A stretch of 64,000 bases of DNA, taken from contig JBBQJP010000021.1 in NCBI GenBank assembly GCA_038326025.1, positions 9,310 through 73,309 on the forward strand. The letters run 5' to 3'. Below the pieces are notes generated by a model, which did not search any database, was not told where the DNA came from, and was given only the letters and a program-made list of their open reading frames with translations. Position 1 is the first letter of the stretch, and each line of letters starts with the position of its first letter. The position numbers were made by a program, and so were the translations under genes. This DNA is from CAISIP01 sp038326025 (GTDB taxonomy: Bacteria > Pseudomonadota > Gammaproteobacteria > Burkholderiales > Burkholderiaceae_C). Shown here piece by piece: positions 28,533 to 37,489 of the stretch.

Positions 28533-29615
28533 ATGAACATACTCATTTTTCTTGGTGGTCTGATGCTGCTGGTCATCGGGGCCAACGTGCTCGTTCGCGG
28601 CGCGTCCAAACTGGCCCTGTCGTTCGGCATCAGCCCGCTCGTCGTCGGGCTCACCATCGTCGCTCTTGGCACCAGCGCGCCCGAGATCGCAGTGAGTGTC
28701 GGTGCCGTGCTCGACGGCAAGACCGACATCGCCATCGGCAACGTGATGGGCAGCAACATCTTCAATGTGCTGTTCATCCTGGGTCTCAGCGCGCTGATCG
28801 CGCCGCTGGTTGTCAACATCCAGCTGATCCGGCAGGAAGTGCCGATCATGATCGGTGCCAGCCTGCTGCTGCTGGCGCTGGGGCTGGACGGTCGACTGTC
28901 GTTCTTCGACGGTGGAATTCTCTTTGTGCTGCTCGTGTCGTACACGGTGTTCCTCGTCGTGCAGTCGCGCCGCGAAACACAGGCCGCCAAGGATGAGTAC
29001 GCGCAAGAGATCCAGCCGGCCGAAGCAGGCGCTTGGGACGACCGGCTGCCCGTACAGCTGCTGCTCATCGGTGCCGGCCTGGCGGCTCTGGTCTTCGGGT
29101 CCGAGTACCTGGTGCAGGCCTCAGTGCACTTCGCCAGGGCGTTGGGCGTGAGCGACCTGATCATCGGCCTGACCGTCGTTGCCGCTGGTACGAGCATGCC
29201 CGAAGTCGCCACCAGCATCACCGCCGCCATCAAGGGCGAGCGCGACATCGCGGTGGGGAACGTGGTCGGCAGCAACACCTTCAACATCCTCGGCTGCCTG
29301 GGCTTGTCGGGCCTGGTGTCGGGTGACCTCGGCCTTGCCATGGCGCCGTCGCTGCTGGCCTTCGATATCTGGGTCATGCTGGCCGTGGCGCTGGCTTGCC
29401 TGCCGGTTTTCATCACAGGCCGAGAGATTGCGCGCTGGGAAGGCGGCGTCTTTCTTGGGTACTACGTCGCGTACGTGACTTACCTGATCCTGGCCGCGCA
29501 GCAGCACGACGCTCTGCAGGCCTTCTCTGCCGTGATGCTCGGCTTCGTCGTGCCGCTGACCGTGGTGACACTGGTGGTGGTGATCCGCCGTACGGCCGCG
29601 GCCGGCGCGCCGTGA
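28533..29615 (+). CDS. Calcium/sodium antiporter (CaCA family, YrbG-like)
   Basis: 360 residues with the CaCA duplicated alpha repeats. The first is VGLTIVALGTSAPEIAVSVG with AIGNVMGSNIFNVLFILG; the second is IGLTVVAAGTSMPEVATSIT with AVGNVVGSNTFNILGCLG. About ten membrane helices are expected. It exchanges Ca2+ for Na+ or H+ across the inner membrane. The ATG at 28533 (MNILIFLGGLM) is the family start; the longer open frame is unrelated. Confidence 0.93.
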   Translation: MNILIFLGGLMLLVIGANVLVRGASKLALSFGISPLVVGLTIVALGTSAPEIAVSVGAVLDGKTDIAIGNVMGSNIFNVLFILGLSALIAPLVVNIQLIRQEVPIMIGASLLLLALGLDGRLSFFDGGILFVLLVSYTVFLVVQSRRETQAAKDEYAQEIQPAEAGAWDDRLPVQLLLIGAGLAALVFGSEYLVQASVHFARALGVSDLIIGLTVVAAGTSMPEVATSITAAIKGERDIAVGNVVGSNTFNILGCLGLSGLVSGDLGLAMAPSLLAFDIWVMLAVALACLPVFITGREIARWEGGVFLGYYVAYVTYLILAAQQHDALQAFSAVMLGFVVPLTVVTLVVVIRRTAAAGAP

Positions 29616-29824
29616 GTCGATGAGCGCCCCCGACAGACTGCTCGATCCCATCCGTGCCTTGCAGGCAGGCGATGGAGAGGGGTGCCCATCGCGACGTAGC
29701 AGCTGGACCGCCAAGCGCACACCCAACTCGCCGGTGAACGACCGATCCACATCGCCGCCGCGGCCGGTAGCGTTTTCGTGCCGCTTTGCAAAATGCGCGG
29801 GCAGCCCGATCTCGTCGAGGCAAC

Positions 29825-30019
29825 ATGAGAGAGTCCATCGTGCAGCGGCTGCGCGAGGCGGCTGCGACCTTGCCTTCGGAGCGGGTGTCTGTGCACGCCC
29901 TGGGGCTGTCGGAGGCGAGGCTGGCGAAGGTGGGGCTGGCGATCGGCGTCACCGCAGGCGTGATGCCGATGGCATGGGCCTGGGGCAGTGAGTGGCTCCT
30001 GGGCTGGCTTTCAATATGA
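29825..30019 (+). CDS. Small predicted membrane protein
   Basis: 64 residues, with GAGG five bases before the ATG. The first half is charged (MRESIVQRLREAAATLPSER) and one hydrophobic helix follows (VGLAIGVTAGVMPMAWAW). It lies 14 bp before the CopD-like gene and is probably co-transcribed with it. No known family was recognised. Confidence 0.5.
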   Translation: MRESIVQRLREAAATLPSERVSVHALGLSEARLAKVGLAIGVTAGVMPMAWAWGSEWLLGWLSI

Positions 30020-30032
30020 ACGGAATTCTCAA

Positions 30033-30509
30033 ATGATCTATGCGACCCTCAAGGCCGTTCATGTGCTGTCCATCATCGTGTGGGTCGGCGGCATGGTGTT
30101 TGCGCACTTCTTCCTGCGCCCCGCCGTCGTACAGCTTGAAGCACCCGTCCGGTTGCGGCTGATGCACGATGTGCTCGGCCGGTTCTTCCAGGCCGTGGTC
30201 GTCGCCTCGTTGCTCGCGCTGGCCAGCGGCGTGTGGATGCTGGGGAGGGTGGCCAAGCAGGTGGTGCAGTCCGGTGGCAGTTTCGAGATGCCGCTGGCCT
30301 GGACCATCATGGCGGTGCTGGGCGTCGCGATGGTGGCGATCTTCATGCACATCCGCTTTGCCCTCTACAAGAAGCTCAGCCGGGCCGTTGCGGCGTCCGA
30401 GTGGGTTTCCGGTGGCGCGGCGCTTGCACAGATTCGCACTTGGGTGTCGATCAATCTTGGCCTTGGAGTCGTGGTGTTGCTCGTGACGTTGTTGCGCTGG
30501 ACTGCCTGA
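30033..30509 (+). CDS. CopD-like / DUF2269-type four-helix membrane protein
   Basis: 158 residues with four membrane helices. The first begins AVHVLSIIVWVGGMVFAHFF, carrying the conserved His-Val-Leu...Trp-x-Gly-Gly pattern of the CopD/HemJ superfamily. A second His is in MHIRFALYKKL. The family includes copper-resistance CopD domains and heme-linked membrane proteins. The role here is unknown; the same island holds secreted SOUL and fasciclin proteins. Confidence 0.72.
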   Translation: MIYATLKAVHVLSIIVWVGGMVFAHFFLRPAVVQLEAPVRLRLMHDVLGRFFQAVVVASLLALASGVWMLGRVAKQVVQSGGSFEMPLAWTIMAVLGVAMVAIFMHIRFALYKKLSRAVAASEWVSGGAALAQIRTWVSINLGLGVVVLLVTLLRWTA

Positions 30510-30822
30510 GTCGGCAGATGCAGATGATGCAGCTAATGAACGTCGGCTATCGCAAGGGCACAACGGCCGCAATGTGTCGATGGCCGTCGACTAACTTGGT
30601 GCGATCAGCGGCCGGGTTCGCCGGACAGCTGACTCTCACTGTGCAGCGCTGGCACCCAGGTACGCTGGCACCTAGACGTATCGGGACCAAATTTCACCCA
30701 CCAATGTTGACGGCGATTTCAATGACCGCTTGCAGCGAAAGTCAACCGATCTGCATGCCCGCATTGGCAGACGCTCTTCTTTTAATCGCGCTGAGCTCCA
30801 GCAAAACCCAGTCTGGTTTGGT
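30510..30822. other. Intergenic region, no gene recognised
   Basis: 313 bases between the CopD-like gene and the convergent exported repeat protein. There is no persuasive ORF, RNA or promoter; base use is less GC-biased than in the neighbouring genes, as in decayed DNA. Confidence 0.4.
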
Positions 30823-31419
30823 TCAGACCACCACCAGTACAGGCCTTTTACGGCGCGCCAAGTCATGGAACTGTGATTGCAAGACTGCCGAGAAACGGTT
30901 TCCTTCTAAGCAGATCATCCGAAGTTCGGGAGCAGCTTGCGCCCAATCCAGCAAAGCGCGGCCACCGGCATCACCGATGGAGCAGGTTACTAAACCCAAC
31001 TCCGTCATCGTTTCAGAAAACGCCCCGGCCAGGGCTACTGCACCGGCGTCTCCCAAATCCGGGTTGTAGCTTGCGCTGAAAGACCTGAGCACCGGGCCGT
31101 GGTCAGTGTTCGATTGAATCATCCCTTTCGCAAGCATGCGCGCATCCGCCTGAGTCAGTCCCGCGCTTCGCAAATGCAGATCAAACCCAGCGCTGGTTCG
31201 GGTGGACGCGGCCAATTCGTCCGCAACATCCATGCAAACGGGCTTTCCAGTTGATCTCAGAGCGTGGATCAGTGCAGAGAAGTTGATTTCAGGGCTTTCA
31301 TTGCCAGCGCCCGCAGAAATTGCAGCCAAGGCCGAAGCGACGGGAGTCAGACCGCTAACGCCTGCCACGGTCGTCGTCAGCATCCTGCGCCGAGAAACGT
31401 GTCGCTGATAAAAAAGCAT
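30823..31419 (-). CDS. Exported protein with twin-arginine signal and leucine-rich-repeat-like segment
   Basis: About 198 residues. The N-terminus carries SRRRMLTTTVAGVSG then a hydrophobic run ending ASALA, a plausible Tat signal. Residues about 105-175 hold repeated L..N.(I/L)GD.GA..LA units (YNPDLGDAGAVALAGAF, CSIGDAGGRALLDWA, LEGNRFS), resembling ribonuclease-inhibitor-type leucine-rich repeats, rare in secreted bacterial proteins of this size. The start at 31419 (MLFYQRH) is chosen over 31479. The function is unknown. Confidence 0.6.
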   Translation of the reverse strand: MLFYQRHVSRRRMLTTTVAGVSGLTPVASALAAISAGAGNESPEINFSALIHALRSTGKPVCMDVADELAASTRTSAGFDLHLRSAGLTQADARMLAKGMIQSNTDHGPVLRSFSASYNPDLGDAGAVALAGAFSETMTELGLVTCSIGDAGGRALLDWAQAAPELRMICLEGNRFSAVLQSQFHDLARRKRPVLVVV

Positions 31420-31512
31420 GTGCTTCCTTCCTGATTCAGGATAAATGCAATGGCATTGACATGGCGGGCCAAGCAACAAGGTTGCCGCAGCCGGCTACGG
31501 TGTGGGCCTTCT

Positions 31513-32145
31513 TCATACCGGCGCCGGCTGCGCGCGACGCGCCTTGGCCGCCAACAGCGCCTCGTTGGCCATCGGAAGCAAGGCGCGCTTGAGCCGGGCG
31601 CCGAACACCGCAACAACGACCATGCCCAGCACAAGCAACCCCAGGCCCGCATATGCAGCCCAGCGCGGATCGAGCGAGTGCCCGAGCTCACCAATGGCCG
31701 CGCCCAGCATGACGGACGCAACAGCCCATGCCACGGCACCCAGGATGTCGAGCAATGCGAACCGGCCCCAAGGCAGTTGTGATGCGCCGGCCCCCAGACC
31801 GATCAGGCTGTAGGTGCCCTTGGAGAAGCGGTACATCGGCAGCAGCAGGCCCTGGTAGCGATCGACGCCGGCAGCACCAAGTGCCAACCACGGGGCCAGT
31901 CCCGTAAACCGTTCAAACAGCCAGGGCGCACCGCGCCGCCCGATCGCAAATCGAACCTGACTGCCGGCGACGGTGCCCGCCAGCACCACCATGATCGCCA
32001 CCGGTGCCTGCAGCGCGCCGGACGCACTGACAAACCCGGCCACCATGGGCAGCGGTCCGGTCTTGGCCATTGCATAGGCCATCAACAATCCGTAGACCCA
32101 CAGGTCGTACCGGGCGATCCAGGCCAGGAGTTCATCAACTGTCAT
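31513..32145 (-). CDS. DedA-family (VTT domain) membrane protein
   Basis: 210 residues with several hydrophobic segments. The DedA-like re-entrant region GAPWLFERFTGL and MYRFSKGTYSLIGLGAGAS resembles the family's ERF...RF.P..R...G.GA..M motif, though the central Arg is replaced (SKGTYS). DedA proteins are implicated in lipid scrambling and proton-motive-force maintenance. It follows the SOUL and fasciclin genes on the same strand. Confidence 0.68.
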   Translation of the reverse strand: MTVDELLAWIARYDLWVYGLLMAYAMAKTGPLPMVAGFVSASGALQAPVAIMVVLAGTVAGSQVRFAIGRRGAPWLFERFTGLAPWLALGAAGVDRYQGLLLPMYRFSKGTYSLIGLGAGASQLPWGRFALLDILGAVAWAVASVMLGAAIGELGHSLDPRWAAYAGLGLLVLGMVVVAVFGARLKRALLPMANEALLAAKARRAQPAPV

Positions 32146-32308
32146 GGAAGTCAGGTTTGCACGCTCACGCCCGGGCGACCAGCACGATCGGCCAGTGTCT
32201 CTGCCGCAGGGCGCGTTCCCGGCGATCCTGTGGTCTTGACCGGTTTTTGAGATTGCCCTCGCAGCGCAGTTCCAACCGCGACAAGGGCCCCAGGCTTAAA
32301 AACGTGTC

Positions 32309-32974
32309 TCACCGCGCCGGCGCCTCATCGACGGCAATATGGATCTCGTTTCTTCGCCATATTGGCAGTATCCAAGGTGGGTCATAACGCGCCAAGTGCG
32401 CCGGACCAGCGGCCGAGAGCTGGCGCATTTGCATCCAAGCCACCAGTGCTTCGGTTTCTTCCTGAATGCGCCCCTCGGTGTTGAACGCACTGTATTTGGC
32501 GACGGCTACGCGTCTGGCAGGAACCTCTCGTAGCGTGACCGCATCATTATTAGGCGTTGGCAACGTGGCCATGGAATACTGGCTTGGCATCACAAAATGC
32601 ACCCGCCAGCGCTGCGCGCCAACCAGCCCAAAGGCATTTGATACTGGCTGAAATGCGACCGGGGCAGTCATCGCCAGCGTGCCCGATTGGCTTTGCGGCT
32701 GCATCGTCACGGGTGCGGTCATCGCGATTTTTTCGCTCACTGCGGGTTGGCTTGCTGTGTTGTTGCCAAAGATGTAGTCGGCTATGCGCCTGAATCCCTT
32801 GCCCGAAGCGGCGTCCATGTCACCATCGACCCAGGTCTCGGCAACAATGAACGCGCCGTACTGGCGAACTTCAAATCTTGCCTCCTGTAAGACCGTCTCG
32901 AACTTTGGTTCTTCAACGGCCATCGCATTGGTTCCCATAGTCAACGCGGCCAGAAAGCAAAATAGAAGTTTCAT
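32309..32974 (-). CDS. Exported SOUL heme-binding family protein
   Basis: 221 residues with signal peptide LLFCFLAALTMGTNAMA. The SOUL fold is recognisable by EARFEVRQYGAFIVAET, KIAMTAPV and LAMTAPV repeats, and WILPIWRRNEIHIAV at the end. SOUL proteins bind heme or related tetrapyrroles in eukaryotes; bacterial members are uncharacterised. It is paralogous to the one at 55801-56406 in another island, with a similar layout and signal peptide, and 12 bp downstream of the fasciclin gene. Confidence 0.88.
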   Translation of the reverse strand: MKLLFCFLAALTMGTNAMAVEEPKFETVLQEARFEVRQYGAFIVAETWVDGDMDAASGKGFRRIADYIFGNNTASQPAVSEKIAMTAPVTMQPQSQSGTLAMTAPVAFQPVSNAFGLVGAQRWRVHFVMPSQYSMATLPTPNNDAVTLREVPARRVAVAKYSAFNTEGRIQEETEALVAWMQMRQLSAAGPAHLARYDPPWILPIWRRNEIHIAVDEAPAR

Positions 32975-32985
32975 GTCCAGCCGCC

Positions 32986-33441
32986 TTATTTGGGCATGAT
33001 CACGCTGTCGATAACGTGTATGACGCCGTTGTCGGCAACGATGTCGGTTGCGGACACCTTGGCACCGTCAACCGTCACGCCGCCCATCGTCGAGACGGTC
33101 AGTTCAGAGCCCTGGACCGTCTTGACCTTGCCCGCCTTGACGTCTGCTGCCATCACTTTGCCTGGTACGACGTGATAAGTCAGGACGGCGGTCAGCTTGG
33201 CCTTGTCCTTCAATAGCGCATCCAGATCGGCCTTGGGGATTTTTGCAAAAGCCGCGTCCGTTGGTGCAAACACGGTGTAGGGTCCCTTGCCCTTCAGCGT
33301 GTCAACGAGTCCGGCGGCATTAAGGGCGGTTGCCAGCGTCTTGAAGTTGCCTGCACTGACGGCGGTGTCTACGATGTCTTTCGCCTGCACAGAGAAAGCA
33401 GCACCAAGGGCCACAACAGTAGCAATAAGTGACTTCTTCAT
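32986..33441 (-). CDS. Exported fasciclin (FAS1) domain protein
   Basis: 151 residues: a signal peptide (VVALGAAFSVQA) and one FAS1 domain with the conserved H1 motif GPYTVFAPTDAAFAKIP, the YHVVPGKV motif and the terminal DNGVIHVIDSVIMPK. FAS1 domains mediate adhesion in many organisms; in bacteria single-domain secreted forms are common but poorly understood. The start at 33441 (MKKSLIA) is favoured over the longer frame from 33480. It is first gene of the leftward set fasciclin-SOUL-DedA. Confidence 0.9.
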   Translation of the reverse strand: MKKSLIATVVALGAAFSVQAKDIVDTAVSAGNFKTLATALNAAGLVDTLKGKGPYTVFAPTDAAFAKIPKADLDALLKDKAKLTAVLTYHVVPGKVMAADVKAGKVKTVQGSELTVSTMGGVTVDGAKVSATDIVADNGVIHVIDSVIMPK

Positions 33442-33807
33442 GAAAATCTCCAACAGACAGGTTTCACCTGCACGCACCAAAAGTGAGGTGCGAGTGGAGT
33501 TTACAACTCAGCGGTATCCTTAAAACTATATGGTTTTATTGCAGACCTAGCAGTATTTTCTCTGCTTCTCCTGTGCCCCACTTCCACGATGGCATTCCAC
33601 AACGAGCCATCAGGCGCTTGATTTGACCGGGCCATTGGCCGCAACAGGTCGATAGCTGCCGACCTACTCGGCGTGGTCAGCGACCGGCCTCTTCCTGGCA
33701 ACTGACGGTCAACTCGCGGGGCTGACGTTCGCCTTGACGGCCGAGAACCAAGGTCCGACACCAGCGCTCGGACATCCAGCATCCTTGTCGGTTTTTTGTG
33801 CGAGTTG
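33442..33807. other. Promoter region of the fasciclin gene and decayed DNA before the repeat
   Basis: 366 bases without a recognised gene. At 33521-33538 a short inverted repeat TAAAAC-TATATG-GTTTTA could be an operator, and contains TATAGT on the minus strand as a possible -10 for the fasciclin gene. The remainder up to the exonuclease repeat shows only short frames. Confidence 0.4.
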
Positions 33808-33922
33808 CTACCATTTGGCAACACCAAGCCTTGCGGCGTTGGCAAAAAGTGCGTTGATCTACAAAGGCGAGAAGTTCTCCGACCACGCGCCCCTGACGAT
33901 CGGGTACGACTTCAGGCTCTGA
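33808..33922 (+). repeat. Exonuclease 3'-end repeat, copy 1 (orphan)
   Basis: 115 bp, the same length as in the intact gene. Its 37 codons before the stop give YHLATPSLAALAKSAL ... FSDHAPLTIGYDFRL; 31 of 37 residues match copy 0. The preceding bases (TTTTGTGCGAGTTG) do not match the exonuclease gene but resemble those before copy 4. Confidence 0.95.
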
Positions 33923-34021
33923 AGCCCGCATGAGCGGTCAGGGTCGAACCCGCTGTCGCGGTCATTGCCACCGGCGTATTGGCACGGGTGCCGCGCAGGC
34001 CCCCTGAAGACCCGTCAGGCA

Positions 34022-34051
34022 TTGACAAATGATTTGCCATGCCACTATAAA
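34022..34051 (+). promoter_or_regulatory. Strong sigma70 promoter for the hydrolase-LuxR gene
   Basis: TTGACA (34022-34027) and TATAAA (34046-34051) with 18-bp spacing, about 100 bases before the ATG at 34153. Confidence 0.65.
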
Positions 34052-34152
34052 AGTCAGAGGGCGTCCAAGCCACACGACGGAGCGTAGCTGGGTCGGGCGC
34101 GGCACCTGGCGACTTTTCGCCGGCGGCAAGAACGGAACGAGGGAGTGAGCGC

Positions 34153-35223
34153 ATGACCGTTCAGCAAATACAGTTCTGCAAGAGCTTCGACGACGCTGAC
34201 ATCGCCTACACCGTTACCGGGCACGGCCCAACGGTCGTCATGCTGCCAAGTTGGCTGACGCACCTGGAGTACCAGTGGCGCAACCTGGCCTGGCGGCCGT
34301 GGCTGGATGCGCTGTCGCAGCGCTACCGGTTGGTTCGCTACGACCCGCGCGGGTGCGGTCTGTCGGAACGCTGCATCGACGGTCTTACCTTCGAGACCTG
34401 GGTACGTGACTTTGAGGCACTGGCCGATGTGCTGGACTTGCAGGACTTTTCACTCATCGGCATTTGCCAGGGCGGGCCGACGGCAATCGAGTTTGCAGCC
34501 CGTCATCCTGGGCGCGTGAAACGGATCGTGCTCTATGGCACCTACGCGCGCGGAAAGGCCTGTCGCTCGGTGCCGATGGAAGCGGAGAAAGCCCGGGTGA
34601 TGCTGGAGATGCTGCAACTGGGCTGGGGGCGCGAGGATCACTCCTTCATCAGCGTATTTGCCTCCCAGTTTCAGCCCGAAGGCAGTGCACAGCATCTGCG
34701 CGCGTGGTGCGAGCTGCAGCGCGCGGCCACCTCGCCCGCCAATGCCGCCGAGCTCACGCGCGTGATGTTCGACCTTGACGTGCTGGCTTCGGCAGCCCTG
34801 GTGTCCTGTCCGACGCTGGTCGCCCACTGCGAACGCGACATCGCGGTCCCCGTGGAGGAAGGCCGCCTGCTGGCGCAGACGATTCCCGGCGCTCGACTTG
34901 CGCAATTTGACAGCCCCAACCACTTCATGCTGGCCGACGAACCGGCCTGGGCCCGTTTCGTCGAGATGCTTCACGACTTCCTGCCGCGCGGTGACGCTAC
35001 CCGTGGCGCGTTCGCCGAACTCACCGCGCGTGAGCGTGAACTACTGGAGTTCCTGGCGCGCGGGTTGGACAACCACCAGATTGCGGCCCACCTGGGCATC
35101 AGCGAGAAGACGGTGCGCAATCACGTATCCAGCGTGTTCGGCAAGCTTGAGGTTGAATCGCGCGCGCAGGCGATCGTCGTCGCCCGAGAAACCGGCTTCG
35201 GCGTCCAGCCGCCCCAGAGCTGA
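34153..35223 (+). CDS. Alpha/beta hydrolase fused to a LuxR-type DNA-binding domain
   Basis: 356 residues. Residues 1-280 form an alpha/beta hydrolase: RYDPRGCGLSE, nucleophile elbow GICQGG with Cys105 in place of Ser, an acid region near 230 (HCERDIAVP) and a His in DSPNHFML. Residues about 288-345 are a LuxR/GerE helix-turn-helix (LTARERELLEFLARGLDNHQ, ISEKTVRNHVSSVFGKLEVE). It could be a one-component regulator whose hydrolase fold senses a ligand or thioester-like compound; enzyme activity is uncertain. A consensus promoter lies upstream. It is the only clear regulator in the second island. Confidence 0.85.
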   Translation: MTVQQIQFCKSFDDADIAYTVTGHGPTVVMLPSWLTHLEYQWRNLAWRPWLDALSQRYRLVRYDPRGCGLSERCIDGLTFETWVRDFEALADVLDLQDFSLIGICQGGPTAIEFAARHPGRVKRIVLYGTYARGKACRSVPMEAEKARVMLEMLQLGWGREDHSFISVFASQFQPEGSAQHLRAWCELQRAATSPANAAELTRVMFDLDVLASAALVSCPTLVAHCERDIAVPVEEGRLLAQTIPGARLAQFDSPNHFMLADEPAWARFVEMLHDFLPRGDATRGAFAELTARERELLEFLARGLDNHQIAAHLGISEKTVRNHVSSVFGKLEVESRAQAIVVARETGFGVQPPQS

Positions 35224-35363
35224 GCCCGGGCGGGACACCAGTCCCACCGATTCGCTGCGTTGGCGGCGTATTCCGGGACGGCGGCCTCTTGCGGGCTGGC
35301 ACGTCAGCGGCGAGACTTTGATCTCACCCGACCAGTGGTTGGGCCAGATCGAAGGAGATCGTC

Positions 35364-35702
35364 ATGCGCATCAACATCATCATCCCTATTTCCGCGCGCA
35401 AGTGCGCCGCCAGCACCTCGCTGTGCTTCGCCGCAGTCGGCGCATCTGCCGCGCCGGACTCGGCCCAGGTCACAACGCTGCAGCAGGCACCAGTAGGGGA
35501 ACTCATAGTGCTCTATCAGAACTGCAATCGCGAGGCCCTTGCGGGCCGGTTGGACGGCGGCGCGATCATGGGCTGTTCGAAGGTGTACGAGGCCCTCAAG
35601 CAGCGAGCGTTCGGCGGCGACTTCGCCAGACTGTTGGCCTGGTCGCGCGTGCAGGAAACTGCCGCCGACAGCCTGTCGCCGAAGGGCACAAACCGGCCGT
35701 AG
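35364..35702 (+). CDS. Small protein, unrecognised
   Basis: 112 residues with an excellent ribosome site (AAGGAGAT then ATG). The N-terminus has a short hydrophobic stretch with Arg-Lys (MRINIIIPISARK) then an Ala-rich segment ending GASAAP that may be a signal peptide. Two Cys (NCNRE, MGCSK) are conserved-looking. It lies downstream of the hydrolase-LuxR gene. No family recognised. Confidence 0.5.
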   Translation: MRINIIIPISARKCAASTSLCFAAVGASAAPDSAQVTTLQQAPVGELIVLYQNCNREALAGRLDGGAIMGCSKVYEALKQRAFGGDFARLLAWSRVQETAADSLSPKGTNRP

Positions 35703-36169
35703 CCGTCTCGCGGCGCCAATTCAAGGCCTGTCACCTGCCGTCGTTCGGGAATGACAGCCGCTGTTCACTGAAATCGATAAGCGTGTCACGGGTCAGCTTG
35801 CTGGAGCACAACAATGCTCCAAATGGGCGATCGCGATCTGCTCAGGAAATTGGGTATTTCGCGCTAACTGTCATGATCCGGGCGGTACACCCGGGATGAT
35901 GGAAGACACTTGAGGGTGTGCGGGCCAGCGCGGGTAGAGGTCGGTCAATTTTTTGATGGCATACTCGACCGCGATCGCTAACTTGACCCGCTGCCGACCA
36001 CTCGTACCCAGGATTGCCTGCGAGCGTTGCCGGACCTTTTGGGGTCTGGCTGCACTTGACAGCCCACGTTAAAAAGAGCCGCCGAGCTTGTCTCGGCAGG
36101 CCGTTGGTCGGCGGCACCTGCGCCGGTCCGCACGCTTGTAATTGTGACTCAAGCTGCAGGAGCCTGGCA
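35703..36169 (+). other. Left flank of the IS110 element; possible bridge-RNA region
   Basis: 467 bases with no gene but several hairpins: TGGAGCA/TGCTCCA (35802-35821), an ATCCGGG/CCCGGGAT pair near 35875-35897, and an 8-bp perfect stem GCCGCCGA/TCGGCGGC (36078-36115). IS110-family elements encode a structured bridge RNA next to the transposase. The position just before the transposase fits the IS110 group, but the element ends and RNA limits could not be fixed. Confidence 0.4.
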
Positions 36170-37399
36170 ATGGATTTGACCCCGATGCACAAGCGCGTGA
36201 TTGCGCTGGATGTTCACCAAGCGCGGATCACCGCCTGCGCCGTTGTCGAGCATGACGACGGTCGGGTGGAGGTCACCAAACGCGAGTTTGGCGCCTTCAA
36301 ACGTGACCGCCGCGCCCTGGCGCAGTGGTCGCTGCAGATAAAGCCCGAGGTGGTGGTGATGGAGAGCACGGGGGTGTACTGGAAGAGCCCGTTCGCGGCG
36401 CTGGAGGCGGTGGGGATCGTCGCTTGGGTGGTCAACGCGCGTCACGTCAAGGCGGTGCCTGGTCGCAAGACCGACATGGCCGACGCGCAGTGGCTGGCTA
36501 CGCTGGCACGCGCGGGTTTGCTGCGCGCCTCGTTCATCCCGCCGCTGGACTTTCGCCAGCTTCGGCTGGTGGCGCGCCAGCGCCAAAAGCTCGTGGGCAT
36601 GTGCAGCGCGGAGAAGAACCGTCTGCACAAGGTGCTGGTGGACGCCGGGATACGGCTCAACGTATTGGTGTCTGACATTCACGGCGCCAGCGCGCGTGCC
36701 ATGGTCAAGGCGCTCATTGCGCAGCAGCCCATGCACGAGGTGCTGGACCTGCAGGGCCGGCTGCGCGCCAGCCGCGAGGAACTGTGCGAGGCCTTAAGCA
36801 CCGAGCAGTTCAGCGCCACGCACTGCTTCGTCGCTGATGAGATCATGCAGCACATTGAGCAGTTCGAGGCGCGCATTGCCCGCATGGACCAGTACCTCTT
36901 GCGGGGCTTGGAGGCCTGGCAACCGCAGCTCAATTTACTGCAGACCATCCCTGGTATCGACATCAGCGGAGCAGCGATGCTGCTGGTGGAGATCGGCGCA
37001 GATATGGGGGTGTTCGGCAGCGCCGAGCGGCTGGCGTCCTGGGTGGGCATCTGCCCGGGCAACAACGAGAGTGCGGGTAAGCGCAAGAGTGGAAAAATCC
37101 GCAAAGGCAACGCCTGGGTGCGCCGGCTGTTGTGCGAGTTCGCGCAGGCAGCAGCTCGAACGAGATGTGCCCTGAAGGCCAAGTTTGAGTCGCTGGCCAT
37201 ACGCAAGGGACACAAGAAATCTGTCGTCGCCCTGGCGCACAAGATGCTGCGCACCATCTACGCCATGCTGGCCAGCGGCGCACACTACCTGGACAAAAGC
37301 GTGGACTACGAAGCGCTGAGCGTGGCCAAGAACGCCCCACGCTGGATCAAGATGCTGACCAAGCACGGCTTCATGCCAAAACCCGTCGCAGCAGCCTGA
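36170..37399 (+). mobile_element. IS110-family transposase (RNA-guided DEDD recombinase)
   Basis: 409 residues and apparently intact, with GGAG upstream of the ATG. The N-terminal RuvC-like DEDD residues are visible at Asp14 (IALDVHQ), Glu65 (VMESTGVYW), Asp102 and Asp105 (RKTDMADAQWLA). A coiled-coil middle is followed by the C-terminal Tnp domain (LLQTIPGIDISGAAMLL, LASWVGICPGN), with the catalytic-Ser region ESAGKRKSGKIRKGN. It is the only intact recombinase recognised in the 26-59 kb region. Its 3' end is 90 bp from exonuclease repeat copy 2. Confidence 0.92.
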
Positions 37400-37489
37400 T
37401 CCCTGCACCGCCGCCCCAATCTCGCGCCCCGGCCAGCGTCAGGCCAGGTCCTCGCGCGCCGACGTCGGGGGTGTCTTCCACGTTAACAA

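Noticed and set aside
33946..33962. GGGTCGAACCC, resembling part of a tRNA T-arm
   Set aside because: The stem and loop lengths are wrong and no cloverleaf is possible in the surrounding sequence.
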